Below the pieces are notes generated by a model. It saw only the letters and a program-made list of their open reading frames with translations. It was not told the origin of the DNA and made no database searches. The translations under genes and the position numbers were made by a program. DNA of 64,000 nucleotides from Blepharisma stoltei (Eukaryota > Ciliophora > Heterotrichea > Heterotrichida > Blepharismidae): NCBI GenBank assembly GCA_914767885.1, contig CAJZBQ010000005.1:744001-808000 (forward strand). Reading direction: 5' to 3'. The number at the start of each line of letters is the position of its first letter. Position 1 is the first letter of the stretch. Below, in pieces: positions 1 to 11,409 of the stretch.

Positions 1-259
1 ATAGATCTCTAACTCATAATGAATGCAATTTCTTTCTTTATTTTGCTTGCATCTTTAGGGTTTAGAAGTAAGATTATAGCTAGTCTTTATATATAGATCT
101 TTAAGGTTAATTCTCCAGCTAAAATAATTAGATCCCGATAAATTCTTTCAAAAAAGTGTTTTTTTATCCTGTAAAAATAAAGGAAAAAAACACAGGAGGT
201 TTTTTCCTGAAAAAAAAAAAACTCCGTAATTTTTGACGGTAAAAGGGAGCAGGAAAAAT

Positions 260-661
260 CTACCTTTTGTTTTCCTGATGAGCCCCTTCTTTTTTTGGTT
301 TTGGTTCTTTTGCTTTAATTTTGCACCTTTTTTGATGTGCATTCTTAATTTTGTGGTATTTTCTTTCTGAGAGTATCAAGCCGAATTCATAAACGTCCAG
401 AATGAAGGGTTTGATGCTTTGATTTAGGAATTCATCATATTCTGATTTATCACAGATAGTTACAATAAGTCCATTTTCATCTTTGTACTTAAAGGCTGGC
501 TCTTCTACTCCAAAAAGGCTTTTTGATTTTTCTATAACGTTATTATAGTCATTTGGGGCTTCGCCAATATTTCTTAATTCATCACCAAGTTTTAAGTATA
601 GCTTCTTCATCTTATAGGTTACTCTCGGTTTCCCACTATTTAAAATAATAGAAATCTCCAT
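260..661 (-). CDS. PB1-domain-like small protein
   Basis: A 133-residue protein in one uninterrupted frame from ATG at 661 to TAG. Residues 1-95 resemble a PB1 (Phox/Bem1) fold: a basic first strand (RVTYKMKKLYLK), then an acidic strand-turn element (FKYKDENGLIVTI) like the OPCA motif, then a helix (SEYDEFL). PB1 domains pair with other PB1 domains in signalling scaffolds. The tail from about residue 105 is strongly basic (KIKAKEPKPKKE). No catalytic domain is visible, so it would be an adaptor. Downstream (positions 165-260) lies an A/T-rich stretch with small inverted repeats. The domain call is by pattern only; another ubiquitin-like fold is possible. Confidence 0.55.
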   Translation of the reverse strand: MEISIILNSGKPRVTYKMKKLYLKLGDELRNIGEAPNDYNNVIEKSKSLFGVEEPAFKYKDENGLIVTICDKSEYDEFLNQSIKPFILDVYEFGLILSERKYHKIKNAHQKRCKIKAKEPKPKKEGAHQENKR

Positions 662-951
662 TTAAGCAAAGCCTAAATACTAATTATCAGTGATTAGTAA
701 GATCTAAGTATTAAACAATACAAATATGTTTATAATTATATCGCAGCAGAAAGAAGGCAATATTTTAATTAATTGTCTATATCAAACACAAATAATAAAA
801 CTTTATAGCACTTAGACTTTTATTTTTATTACACTTCGCATGAAAACTTCATTTGGTGTGTAGAAATTTGATACTTTAGAGAAAAGCGCGAAATATAATT
901 GGCACGATTTAAGGAACTATAAAATAAATAGAACTCACTTATATAATTTAA

Positions 952-3900
952 ATGGCAAAAGTCCTTTTATCTTGAATATTATGAAGTGCAGGATTTTTCT
1001 ACCTTGTCTATTTCATATACTACAAGATGCCTTATAAGAAAGTCGGTCTTTCTGGCTCAGTATCTATTATTTAGGATATAATTGCATCTATTCACGACGA
1101 AAATGAGCCTGAAGATTATATTAGTCCAAATTGCACTAATAGCTTTTGTTCATGGAATTATTTCTATTCAAATCAAAACTTCTCATTAACACACACAAAC
1201 TTTTCCCGCCTTGTAGAGTCAGCTGACGAACATTTAAAAACCCTCCTTGAGCCAAATGACCCACCTTTAAGATGCTTGCCAGAAAAATTTGGTTATACAA
1301 GAACTACTGCAAAAGAGCTGTTTCCAGATGTGGATTGGCCGACATGTGCAAAGAAAATAGGTGAAGAGAAGCAAATTATTTATATTGACCCTATTGAAAA
1401 TACTCTCTCAATGAATTGCTCAAATGGAAAAGGCTGGTATTCATTCAATTAAATTAAAAGCTTAAACTGATCATAAGCGGGTTAGCCCACTAACCTTTCC
1501 TATTCTCAGCTCCAAGAAAAGTAGTCTCAATAGGTATCGGAGTTCAAATGATTTAGATTAGATTAAGTTTGAGCGAGGCATAAAGACTCAATTATTTCAG
1601 AGAGTTCCCCAGTCGAGAATTAGTTTCAAGTTTGTGATCATTAATTCCTAACCCTACTTATTATTCTTCAACCCCAACCACTAAAAATGATGGCTTAAGG
1701 CTATCTAATAAAGCATTTATCGGTCGGAGTTTTGGTCTTTGCTGGGGCGCTCAAGTTCCTCTGTAGCTGGGATAGGACATCAGATGATTGGATGGTCCTT
1801 ATTCTTCCCCCGCACTCCTAACTAAAGTCCTTGCGCAGCCCTTCACCTGGAGAAGTGTGGCAAGGCATCACATCTTCTGGTGGGAGTTGTTGGGATAAAA
1901 ACGTGTTCGCTAGCATTGAAACACACCAAAAAACACTCCAAATATCTAAGCTCAATGGATCTCATCTTCCATGGACCTGATTCAGCCGACAGGACAACGT
2001 ACCCATCCAAAAAGCCATTTAATTAAGTATGAGATCAAATGAAGAAAGTTGAAGGCTTCCATTTTGGGTTTCCAACCTAAATCACCTGTCCAAGTGATCA
2101 ACTCCCTAGGGCAGAGCCACAGCCTGGGGTGCACCCCGTTGTTCTTACAAGAAGCCACTATTTTGGTAGGCAAAACCTACCTAGCTGGCCTGGTAGGAAG
2201 TCGAAAACTTTGCGTGAGAAATAAACTTTCCCTCTTTGACAATGCATCCCTAAGCCTGAAGACCTACTTCAAAAAGGGAGCAACCCTGCTTCAGCATCAT
2301 CAGGAATTGCGTCTTCCGTGACGTCACCATTTTACTACTAATGGTAATCATTAGGAATTAATCCCCATGAAGAAATGACTGGGTTCCAGGTCTACCTTGA
2401 AGATCTAAATGAGTATAAAGGAGCACCAATCACACTTAAACATGGAGAAGAGTGGGCATTTGGAACTTGCACAGAAAAAAAAAAGACCTTATTCGAAGGT
2501 GCTACTTATTCATTAAGACGAAACCAAACTGCAATTGAGAGAACTCAACAAAAAATGAAGGAAATGCAGCACAAAGCAAAAGTTGCACACAACTCAACTG
2601 AAACTAAGCCATTAACTGTTATTATTCTAATCATAGATTCTTTATCAAGAAGGCATTTCTATAGAAAATTGCCTAAAACGATAGAGTATCTGAACAGTAT
2701 TGACTCTTCGAAGTTCATAATTAAAATATGGCGTCTTCGTCTGGGTATGGCCTCCCGGCCATACAGCCTCGACACATATTTTAATTATATCCGGCAAGGT
2801 TTTACCATTTCAGAGAAGGACAGCAATGCTAGGTAAGCAATTCTGGTTGTGTGCAGAGCCTAGCCCAAGTCCAATCTCAGAGGTGGATTTTTCCTCGTGG
2901 GGAAGGAAGGTACGGAGTTGGAAAGGGGAAGCTCAGCAGAGTCCTCAGGACCAATCGGGCAACTCCCTAGCGTGAAACTGGGCGTTACGTCCCAGGCTAC
3001 GTATTTTTCCTTTTTGCCGACAGCGGACCAGAAAATCAAATTTTTTGGGTTTTCGGAAAAGCAACCCATGTCACAAGCAAGTAGCTCATTCATGAGCCGT
3101 CGAAGCCGGAACACTTGTCCGGAGGCGCACCCTGGTGTATCGAAGCAGGCTGACCGAGTGGTCTGTGGGCCCGATGCGGCGAAGGCGAGCGGCAGGTCTG
3201 GGATAACCTACCCCGTAGTGGACGTAAAGCGTTATAAATCTTAATGTAATGACTCTTCGAAGTTCAGCCTTTTTGACTTCAAAATCCACAATGTGATGGG
3301 TGACAACTCGCTCCCCAATACCTATCCAGTCTGGACAGGTAAAACTCTGCTTCCTCAAACTTCTGAGGAGAGGCATGAAAACATGGTGAAGAAAGCTGAT
3401 TTGATAGGAGCTGAGTCAATCTGGCACTATCTTATAGAAAGAGTAAACTATATCTAGGGATGAATCACACTGTTTGACATTGAGTTTTGTAATAACTACA
3501 TGGCATACAAAACGGGCAGAAGAATAGACACTGACCATATGACAGGGGTGTTCTGGTGTGCCGCTGAACGACTGTCTGGATACCTGTAAGCTTTATTTAG
3601 GGACATTACTGAAACTCAGCGTTGCATCGGAAATCAGAACTCTCACTTCTATAGTCTAAACAACACAATTCAGTTTGTCAACAGCTATGAAGGCTTAAAT
3701 AAGTGGGCTCATGTCACCACGGAAGCTGGACATGAGCATACTGGCTCAGTCATTTCATCCCTGGACGATGATTTAGTTTGGTTTCTGAAAAAAATTCTCC
3801 AAACCAAAGATGAGTTGGTCTTATTTATGATGGGAGATCACGGTATGAGATATGGCGATTGGTATAAGCTGCTAGAGGGGTCAATTGAACACAAATTGCC

Positions 3901-5637
3901 AATGCTTATCACCCTTGCCTCTAATTCTTTGTTAGATGATATCCCTAATAGCTATGACTCTCTTTATCACAATTCTAACAGATTGATGTCTAAGCTTGAC
4001 CTTCACAGGACGCTGAAGCATCTTGCCCACGTGCCTTATTACAGAGGCTATACAAAAGAGTCTCCAGAGTATTTTGAATGGGATGCTGAAACTAATAAAT
4101 CCTTAAGCTTACTTCTTGATAAAATACCGAATGATAGAAGCTGCCAAGACATCAACATCGAACCTTTCTATTGCTCCTGTTTGGTTTTCACAAAAATAGA
4201 TGAGAGCTTATACGCAGGCAAAACTTCACTTACTCCCCCCTCCGTGAGTGAAAAAAAATTTTGTTCACTCACGGAGGAGGGTTAATTTTTTTTTTTAAAA
4301 AATATTTATATATAAATTTTATAAAAAATATTTTTTTTCGAAATTAAAAAAAACCTAATTTGCAAAAATTGGAAAGCAAATATTAATTTAATTTATAATA
4401 TTTATGTTTAAAAAGCAATTAGTTTAAATTAACAGAATTAGCTCTAGATTTCATTATACTAATTATCATTTAGAATCAAAATCTTTTTCCATAAACAATT
4501 TTTGTATTAAAAAAGATTTTTATTCACTCACGGAGGATGGGTTTTTGGGCAAAAAATAGCGATTTTTCTAATGGTTTTGTTCACTCACGGAGGGGGGAGT
4601 TAGAAGTAAAGAAATGAATATTAAGAAGCTTATAAGAGAAATAGCTGAATACTTCATATATTTAATTAATGAAGAAACCGTCACTCCATACAAATCCCCT
4701 GGGTTCCACATATGCCAAGAAGTTACATTAAAAGCGGTTGACTCAGTTGAATGGCTTAAGCTTGCTCCAAATAAGCATTTCTATAAGTTAGCCATCACTG
4801 TTAATGAGCATCCTTTAGCAAGATTTGAAAGTGTTGCCTTGGTGACTTCTCAATATGAAGAAGAATTAAACACACGAGAAGGGTACCACTTAACGAAAAC
4901 ATATCTCAATGGAAAGAAAAATATAAAGCCAATCTATATCAGAAGACAAGATATGTATGGAGGATTGTGCGAGCAAATGTGCAACCTTAGGCAGATTCTT
5001 GCACCTTTATGTATATGCCATAAGTTGGGAACAATTGAATGGAATGAGCCAAACATGGTTGAGGAAATAAAAAGCAGATATATGTTTTATATGGGGGATA
5101 TTGGAGAAAGCTGCACAGAAAAGTGCAATAAAGAAGGACTGATATGTGATACAATTGGAATAAATGTGATGAACAGCTGCAATGATATGAAAAAGGTTTC
5201 CAATTGCAAAACTTGTGTGGATGGGGATGAGAAAATGTTTCCAGGAGAAAATAATGGGGTCTGCTATTTGCAAAAATCAACTAACTACCCCTCTGTGAGT
5301 GAACAAAATTTTTTTAATAGAAAAATTTTTATGGAAAAAGAATTTGATATATAAGTGATAATTAGTATAATGAAATTTCGAGCTAATTCTGTTTAATTTT
5401 AAACAAATTGCGTTTTAAAACATAAATTTTACAATTGAATTAATATTTGCCTTCCAATTTTTATAGAAGTGGGATTTTTTTTTAATTTCGAAAAAAAAAA
5501 TTCTTTAAAATTTATATTAACTCTCTCCATGAGCGAACAAAATTTTTTTGTTCGCTCACGGAGGAAGGAGTAAGTATTTCTGTGACGAAAAATTGGAAAA
5601 TATTAGGCGAGGATGTGCTTGCAAGGGTAATTCGTAA
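952..5637 (+). CDS. DUF229 / sulfatase-like membrane protein, split by four germline inserts
   Basis: After removal of inserts and introns the gene encodes 841 residues. It starts at ATG 952 with an N-terminal signal anchor of about 20 hydrophobic residues containing two UGA-coded Trp. Introns of 15 nt lie at 1060-1074, 3443-3457 and 3586-3600. Inserts are a SINE-like element (1453-2342), a second one (2718-3249) and two MITEs (4233-4599, 5285-5570); exon total is 2,526 nt, a multiple of three. DUF229 hallmarks, related to alkaline phosphatase/sulfatase folds, appear in order: NCSNGKGW, GEEWAFGTC, IIDSLSR, AGHEHTG and FMMGDHGMRYG, the last with likely metal ligands. The C-terminal third is Cys-rich and probably extracellular. 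The substrate is unknown. Without insert removal the gene is broken in four places. Confidence 0.85.
1453..2342 (-). mobile_element. SINE-like retroposon 1, inside DUF229 gene
   Basis: About 890 bp, more GC-rich than its flanks, no credible ORF. The head (minus strand) has the shared TAAAATGGTGACG start at the 2342 end. Flanks carry an imperfect TSD: GGTATTCATTCAATTAA from 1436 and GGTAATCATTAGGAATTAA from 2343. The differences suggest an older insertion. Joining left sequence through 1445 to right sequence from 2353 gives the continuous frame GKGWYSLGINPHEE. A TA lies inside the TSD. Confidence 0.7.
2718..3249 (+). mobile_element. SINE-like retroposon 2, inside DUF229 gene
   Basis: A 532-bp insert flanked by a perfect 17-bp TSD, TGACTCTTCGAAGTTCA, at 2701-2717 and 3250-3266. 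It begins with a 13-bp strand (2718-2730) whose perfect complement lies about 50 nt downstream, enclosing an inner hairpin GTATGGCC/GGCCATAC and followed by CCGGCAAGGTTTT. The 3' end reads ATCTTAATG. It shares head and the GGGCGTTACGTCCCAGG block with the copy at 7206-7776. Removing it with one TSD restores NSIDSSKFSLFDF in the host gene. Confidence 0.85.
4233..4599. mobile_element. C-rich MITE A (TTA TSD), inside DUF229 gene
   Basis: A 367-bp element flanked by TTA at 4230-4232 and 4600-4602. Left terminus CTCCCCCCTCCGTGAGTGAAC is followed at once by its own inverted copy (palindromic end). The right end carries two direct copies of the terminus separated by about 50 bp. The AT-rich core contains the GAATTAGCTCTAGATTTCAT block common to the family. 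Removal with one TTA joins KTSL to RSKEMNIKK in frame. Confidence 0.85.
5285..5570. mobile_element. C-rich MITE B (TAA TSD), inside DUF229 gene
   Basis: A 286-bp member of the same family in the opposite orientation to MITE A, with its palindromic end on the right. TAA is duplicated at 5282-5284 and 5571-5573. Removal gives QKSTKYFCDEKLEN and lets the host gene end at TAA 5637. A stretch of the downstream ORF seen without removal is element sequence. Confidence 0.8.
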
Positions 5638-6071
5638 TTATATTAAATTAGGTAATTTCTATGAGTTCTTCTATAAAATCTTATCAATTATAGACTTTCA
5701 AATACAAGTTATATTATTAGCTCATCAAAGAATAGTAGCTCTAAATGATTAAATAATTTAAATTCAAAAATTATCTATACTAAATAAAATGTGTGATAAT
5801 ATTTTATCATAAAGCAGAATATTCAATTAATCGAGCAATGAAATTATCTTTTTGCTTATTTTTTTTAAAGCTTGCAAATGATAATTTTATCTATTATTTG
5901 AACTCTGTCGTTATTCAAGTCCATAATAGTCTGATCTGAGAATAATAATTTTCAAAACATTTTGCTGACAAATTTTCTGGATTCCAATTATTCTTGCGCT
6001 ATCTATCTATCTTAATTATATAATTTAAAAAAGCCTAAGGGTCATTTAAATAAAAGCTACGGCCTATTATT
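5638..6071. other. Intergenic, convergent gene ends
   Basis: AT-rich space between the 3' ends of the DUF229 and cytidylyltransferase genes. Apart from a short TCTA run near 6001 I see no gene, RNA or clear repeat. Confidence 0.6.
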
Positions 6072-6710
6072 TTAATTTAGCTTCGCCTCTTCTGCCCCTT
6101 CTTGAGATTCAGGTTGTTTTTGGGCTGGTTTCTTGCATTCCTTAATTTTTTCCCAGCCTTGTCTTAGAAGGACAACATTTGACTTCCAATGCTTTAATCC
6201 TAGCTGCTCAGGAGTGTAGCCTCTAGACAAATTCCTTACCACATAATCATCATAGTCCTTGATAATTCTCAACACCAAGTCACTCGTAGAAACACCATCA
6301 GTTCTGTCCGTGGCCAAAAATCTCCCCGCTTGCTTCACTTCATAATAGCAGTCACCAGTTTCATCGGAACCTTGCGTGTAAGGTATCGCATCATGACAAA
6401 TATATCGAATATTGTGCTTATCTAAAAATTCTACAGTGGTGACCCATGGACTTGGACAAATGACTTCGTCTGCCCATTTACAGTGCTTAACCGTCTCTGA
6501 TCTTTCATATTCATTCATAATTACTTTCCCTTTGTATTTAATAGTGTCCTCATCTCCTGTAACACCAACTACAAGATAGACGTAAGGGAATTTCTTCTTG
6601 CACTGTTCTAGCATTCTTGCATGCCCAAAATGAAATAAATCGAAAACCCCATCACAATATAGACGGATTGGGTGCTCTGGATCATATCCAAGTCTTGGTT
6701 CGTCTGCCAT
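6072..6710 (-). CDS. PCYT1: Choline-phosphate cytidylyltransferase
   Basis: A 212-residue intronless gene. It carries the nucleotidyltransferase-superfamily signatures of CTP:phosphocholine cytidylyltransferase: CDGVFDLFHFGHARML (HxGH motif, about residues 19-34), WVTTVEFLDKHNI, and ATDRTDGVSTSDLVLRII (RTxGVST motif, about residues 133-150). The enzyme makes CDP-choline from CTP and phosphocholine, the regulated step of the Kennedy pathway. It lacks the long C-terminal membrane-binding helix and phosphorylation tail of animal forms; only a short acidic tail follows. CDP-ethanolamine synthesis is less likely because those enzymes have two catalytic domains. No insert interrupts it. Confidence 0.92.
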   Translation of the reverse strand: MADEPRLGYDPEHPIRLYCDGVFDLFHFGHARMLEQCKKKFPYVYLVVGVTGDEDTIKYKGKVIMNEYERSETVKHCKWADEVICPSPWVTTVEFLDKHNIRYICHDAIPYTQGSDETGDCYYEVKQAGRFLATDRTDGVSTSDLVLRIIKDYDDYVVRNLSRGYTPEQLGLKHWKSNVVLLRQGWEKIKECKKPAQKQPESQEGAEEAKLN

Positions 6711-7178
6711 TTTATTTTCAACAAATTTAATAAATCATTTTGGCTTCGTTTCATATAGAGGATATCATTCACAAGTAAATGCAAAATGGCTCTTCTTTAG
6801 CCTTCGCTTATTTTATTAATTTTTCCAAGTTACTCAAATTGGCAAAAAGATCTATACATCAATCATTTCATGTATAATTTTAAAAAACTTAGTCTATTAT
6901 AATAAATTATGTCAAATTAAGCTGATGCTTTTATATCGGTTAGATTCTAGTGCCAACTCTATTTTTCTTAAATGAATCTGTTTAAATTTATTACTTCTGT
7001 TTTTTGCATTAATAGATATTTTATTGAAATTAAGTCTTTTCAATGTGGGAGAAATGCGGATTGAAATATATACCTACTTATTGAAATAAAAAATGAAAGA
7101 ATATAAATTTCCAAGTTCTCTTTCTTAGCTATTAAAAGTAAGTTTATAATATAGTACAATCAAAGCCTCCAAATTCAG
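6711..7178. other. Intergenic, AT-rich
   Basis: Upstream of the cytidylyltransferase gene and downstream of the channel gene's true stop. No ORF with coding character and no repeat was recognised. Confidence 0.55.
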
Positions 7179-9907
7179 TTAATCCTTTATTTCACTTCTA
7201 GTATCTTAATCTTAAATTACATTAATGAGGCGACTGCCGTGTTGTTTACGCAGACACCAAGGACCTCAATGTGAGGTTCACCTGCTTTGCGCCGTGTGCC
7301 CAACAAGCCATAAAGACTTGCAAAGGGAAACACGTCTACTCCTTCCCGCAGCGTGCTGCGGCTTAAGTCTTGAGTGAGCGGGCTATGCAATCCTGCGGCT
7401 GCTGCTTGAGTTACGAGAGTTGGCTTTCCGAAATTCCAAAAAATGGAATTTCTGGTCACCTTTCGGCAAAAAGGGAAATTCTAAGTCCTGGGACGTAACG
7501 CCCAGTTTCACGCTAGGTAGTTGCCTGAATGGTCTAGGCATTGCCTGTAGACTCTGCTGGGCTTACCCTTTCCAAACTTAGACACCCTTTTCTCTCGGGG
7601 AGAAAATCCATTCTAGTCGTTGGGCATGGGCCAGGCTCTGCTCTGCAGAATTGCTTACTGTGGCATTGTTGCCCATTTCTGGAATGGCAAAACCTTGCCG
7701 GATATAATTAAAATATGAGTCGAGTATGTATGGCTGTGAGGCCATACCCAGACGAAGACGCCATATTTTAATTATCCACTTCTAGTATCATCATCTCGGA
7801 TTGAGCTACCAATTAACGAAGCTTCTGGAATTTTTGATGAATCAATCCTTATAGAGTTTCCTAGAAGTGACATATCGAATATTGGCTGTCGTACAGTATC
7901 CTCTATGTTTTCTTCGTCAGACTCAGTTATCTGATAAATAACTGAAAACCTTCTCTTGCTTTTAATATCTTCTTTTCTCGTTTTATCAAATAAATGTGGT
8001 GATTCACCAGTTTCCATCGAATTTTCAATATAATAATTTTCTACTTTCCTCATAAGAGATTCATGACCTTTATATCGACTAAACGCTGTGTCTCTATCAT
8101 TAAAGCACCCAGCAAATACCTGCCTTGCTTTATGGCCCCTTTTATCAAGCTGATTTTCAGGATGAAAAGGGATTTTCCTCCCTCTGATCTTTCTCCCTTC
8201 AAGCCAAATATTTCTTGTGTGTTCTTGATCTAAGTTAAAAATCAGGTTTTTGCATCTTGCTGCAACATGTCCCATCATTTTACACAAATAGCAGGAAATA
8301 TGAATATATGTATAGTCCATAGTCAAGCATTTTTTGGCTATCATCATTAGCGATTTATCATCTTCTGGATTGGTGCAGAGAATGTCGTAAAATCGATAAA
8401 AAGTCATCGAAAATACTTCAGTAAAGCGTGTCGACTTCACAGCAGCACAGCGCGGTGCTCCTATTAGAAACCCAATCTCTCCGAAGTACTCATCAGCTTC
8501 TAAATTTGTATAACAAACTTTGGAAGTTGGATGGTAGACTTCCACTTCGCCTGACATAATAAAGTAGAGAGTCCTGCTAGTTTCGCCTTCTTCAAATATC
8601 TGATCTTCTGCAGCATATGCCTGATACGTTAGAAGCCTTGGCAAATGGATCACTAATTCTCTTGAAAAAAGACCACTCGTAAATAATATACACGATTTTA
8701 TCACATGCCCGTGGAGATGCTGATAAATTTCGTCCTTAAGAGGGCCACTAAAAATGTCTAATATATTTTGTTCGTCATAATCATAGTCATTATTTACCTC
8801 ATGTGTGTAGTCAAGATAGCTCCTGACTCGAAATTGAATCTCGGATGGAAGATTTTTCTTTTTCATATACCGATTGACAGCTTGTACTGTGAATCGGTAC
8901 CTATCTTCTCTTGCATTGGCTTCTGATATCAAAGAAGACAGATTACCGATGATGTTGACAAACATCGCTGACAAGCACACCATTGAGAAAATTCCATACA
9001 GTTTTTCAACAATTGAAATTGGATGGAAATCGCCGTATCCAACTGAAACCATTGTTGTTATCGCCCAATACATTGATGTCACGTAAAATTCCATCTTGGG
9101 TATTCCACTTTCTACGTCTTCTTGGAAGTCTATCAGTCAATTCTGGTTGCGCTTTGTCATGTTGGTCAAAGATACGTAAAAAAATAAACAAGCTGCTCAG
9201 TGAGCTATGAGTATTACCCTTGAAAAAAGTTTAATAAATAAGAATCATATTGAAGCGAGCTGGGTTTTGAAGTAGTCGTCAATATCTAGCAGAATCTTTT
9301 CCATTTTAAAAACTTTCAATAACTTGAGAAATCTCACAAGTCTTGACAGTTTAATTGAGCTGAACGAGTTTTTAGTCTCACTAAATGAGATCTGCTGGTC
9401 CTCAAAAACAGAACCAGTCAGAAGCCAAACTCAAGGAAAGCTTGACATCAAGTCAAGAAAAAGTCACCTTTCAGCGTATTGCTTTGCCATCATTGTCCTT
9501 ATCATCACCAAAGCACCTTTATAAAAATATCCAGTATTGACCGTAACAAAGATATCCATAACAAATAAGATCTGGACCACGAATTCCACATAAATTCAAT
9601 CACCTTCCACCTGAATCACAAAAAAAATAAAAACTGGGATTGAAATTACCAAATAAAGGAGGCAAGCTAAAATTATAAGGTCTCAAATGACTCTAAATGC
9701 ATGGTTTGGGTGAAATATGAACGTCGAATTCCAAAAATTGTTGGTTTTACTCTTGCGAACTTTGTAAAAATCTCCTGAATGAAAAGTTTGTGATTTCTTC
9801 AAGGTGTGAATTCTGTTTTCTTGAGACAGATATGGTTGAAATTGCTCATTGCTAATTGCTGTAGAGGGTTCAGGGGCTCTTTGATCGTGCTTTTTCAGTA
9901 TTTCCAT
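7179..9907 (-). CDS. Cyclic-nucleotide-gated / HCN-like K+ channel with zinc knuckle
   Basis: After removal of one SINE-like insert the frame gives 714 residues from ATG 9907 to TAA 7179. It needs UGA = Trp many times and has no introns. In order: S1 (PVFIFFVIQ), S2 (VVQILFVMDIF), S3 (RWLFLDLMSSFPW), S4 with repeated Arg/Lys (SRLVRFLKLLKVFK), S5, pore with selectivity filter SVGYGDF, a C-linker, and a cyclic-nucleotide-binding domain (FGEIGFLIGAPRCAAV). A CCHC knuckle follows (CYLCKMMGHVAARC). Such channels are abundant in ciliates and couple cAMP/cGMP or voltage to swimming. The insert lies four codons before the true end, so the encoded C-terminus is TRSEIKD. Confidence 0.9.
7206..7776 (-). 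mobile_element. SINE-like retroposon in channel gene 3' end
   Basis: A 571-bp insert flanked by the perfect 13-bp TSD CACTTCTAGTATC at 7193-7205 and 7777-7789. Its minus-strand head is nearly identical to the copy at 2718, including the long 5' stem and CCGGCAAGGTTTT. Its 3' tail is rich in TTAAGATTAA. Precise removal restores the last codons of the channel gene. The 80-residue ORF inside has no recognisable domain. Confidence 0.85.
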
Positions 9908-10101
9908 TTATTCCTTTAATTTTATATTTTGAAAAGAAGCAAAATAATGATTTTTGGAGAATTAGAGGTTGGACTTCAATCCTTTAATTTCCTTTAAAAT
10001 CCCATAAAAAATGTAGTTGAACATTCATTTATAGCTTGGAATATAAGAAGGTTATTTTTTTTAGAATTCTGAATTAGCAAATATGTTTATTCTAATATTG
10101 G

Positions 10102-11136
10102 TTAATACTGAGGTGTATTTATTATTTCTCGATTTTGGTACTCCATGTCTTGTTTAAAATGCTGGTTACTCTTAAAGTTGCTATAAAGTGTAAACAGCAA
10201 ATGCAGACTCTCAACTAAACTCTTATTGTTTGGCAAGTTATGCACAGGAATGTCCAATATCGCACATACAATTCTCACATAAGTTCCTAGGTCAACTTCC
10301 AAATCCGGCCCAGGGAGTTCTAGTGCATTCACTGCGTCTTCTACTTCTGCAGGCCAAACATCCATAAGAGTGTCAATATCTGGCATATTTTTTGAATAAT
10401 TAACTGTTGGAGGTGGCTTTACGCGATGGGCATCAGCAATGTTTGATATCCAGGTCGTAATTTTCTTGGGATTTTTGTCAGCGTTTTCAATCGATCTAAC
10501 TGCAGCCCCAGCGCCACCAGTTCCAGGTCTCTTGATCAGCGGTTTCAGCTTCAATTCCAACAGTGCAGGATCTGTCTGGTTTAATTTTGGCTCGTCGAGG
10601 GTGACTAGTCCTAAATCTTCATGTGCGCCATCAGGTCTTGGAATTTTCAAAAATGCGTCGACTTCTCCTACAGATGGGATATAATCAGGGACAAAAGGTC
10701 TCAGCTTCGTGTCGAGCTCAATTTGCTGAGGTTTGTATCTCTGGATATACTGAAAGAGCTCTTTTACTTCAGCTGAAACAGCTAAGTTTTGGTACTCTGC
10801 AGGATTGTAAGCACCTTTGATGTTGAGTTCTTCTGAGGCTTCTTCGCTCATGTTTTCTTGGTTCTTTTGTTGGAATGCGTTGGGGTGCATCATCATTTCA
10901 TTTGATCGCCCCGAACTCCCGCCAGATTCATGGAATGAGCCTTGCGCTTGTTGACCGGGACTATTTTCGCTTGGATTACTTTCGACTTCTTCTTCTCCGC
11001 TGTCTCCTACGTCGAAGGCTTCGTCATAATGCATGTCTTTGATATCTGCTTGGTGCCCTGGCTGATTAGAACCTCCATGCTCCATTCCTGGGTCTTCTAC
11101 TTCTTCGTATGATTCTTCATCACTCTCAAACTCCAT
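10102..11136 (-). CDS. IFT46: Intraflagellar transport protein 46
   Basis: A 344-residue intronless gene. The first 100 residues are acidic and low-complexity; the rest matches the conserved IFT46 domain: ELFQYIQRYKPQQIELDTKL, LRPFVPDYIPSVGEVDAFLK and IPRPDGAHEDLGLVTLDEP, ending in a helical segment. IFT46 is an IFT-B core component that helps carry outer-arm dynein into cilia. A TTG lies two codons upstream, but the first ATG (11136) is the natural start. It sits head-to-head with the CHCH gene across a SINE-like insert. Confidence 0.93.
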   Translation of the reverse strand: MEFESDEESYEEVEDPGMEHGGSNQPGHQADIKDMHYDEAFDVGDSGEEEVESNPSENSPGQQAQGSFHESGGSSGRSNEMMMHPNAFQQKNQENMSEEASEELNIKGAYNPAEYQNLAVSAEVKELFQYIQRYKPQQIELDTKLRPFVPDYIPSVGEVDAFLKIPRPDGAHEDLGLVTLDEPKLNQTDPALLELKLKPLIKRPGTGGAGAAVRSIENADKNPKKITTWISNIADAHRVKPPPTVNYSKNMPDIDTLMDVWPAEVEDAVNALELPGPDLEVDLGTYVRIVCAILDIPVHNLPNNKSLVESLHLLFTLYSNFKSNQHFKQDMEYQNREIINTPQY

Positions 11137-11409
11137 TTTCAAATAAAGTTATAGAAGCAGTTTATTAATAGTAGCATATAGATATAATAAAAATAGTCGG
11201 GTAAAATAATCCTAATGCTTCTCTGTTAAATAATTTATTTACATTTAAAGACAGGAATGATTATATAATATGGTAATAAAGATTAGTAATCCTATTAACC
11301 TCTTGCTACTGCATAAATGAAGTCATAGATGCCATATACAAAACATTGGGCACTCGAAATGATACTAAAAAGTGTCTTTAAGGATAAATAAAAATTCCTA
11401 GCTGATAAA

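Noticed and set aside
1101-1186. ORF starting MSLKIILVQIALIAFVHG that looks like a signal peptide
   Set aside because: It is out of frame with the DUF229 protein. The real N-terminus starts at 952 and uses a 15-nt intron at 1060-1074.
3080-3240. A tRNA-like stretch (GACCGAGTGGTCTG) in the SINE-like copy
   Set aside because: It resembles an A box but no matching B box or cloverleaf could be drawn, and it lies near the 3' end rather than the 5' end.
7217-7459. 80-codon ORF as a gene between channel and cytidylyltransferase
   Set aside because: It lies wholly inside a retroposon-like insert and has no homologue-like motif.
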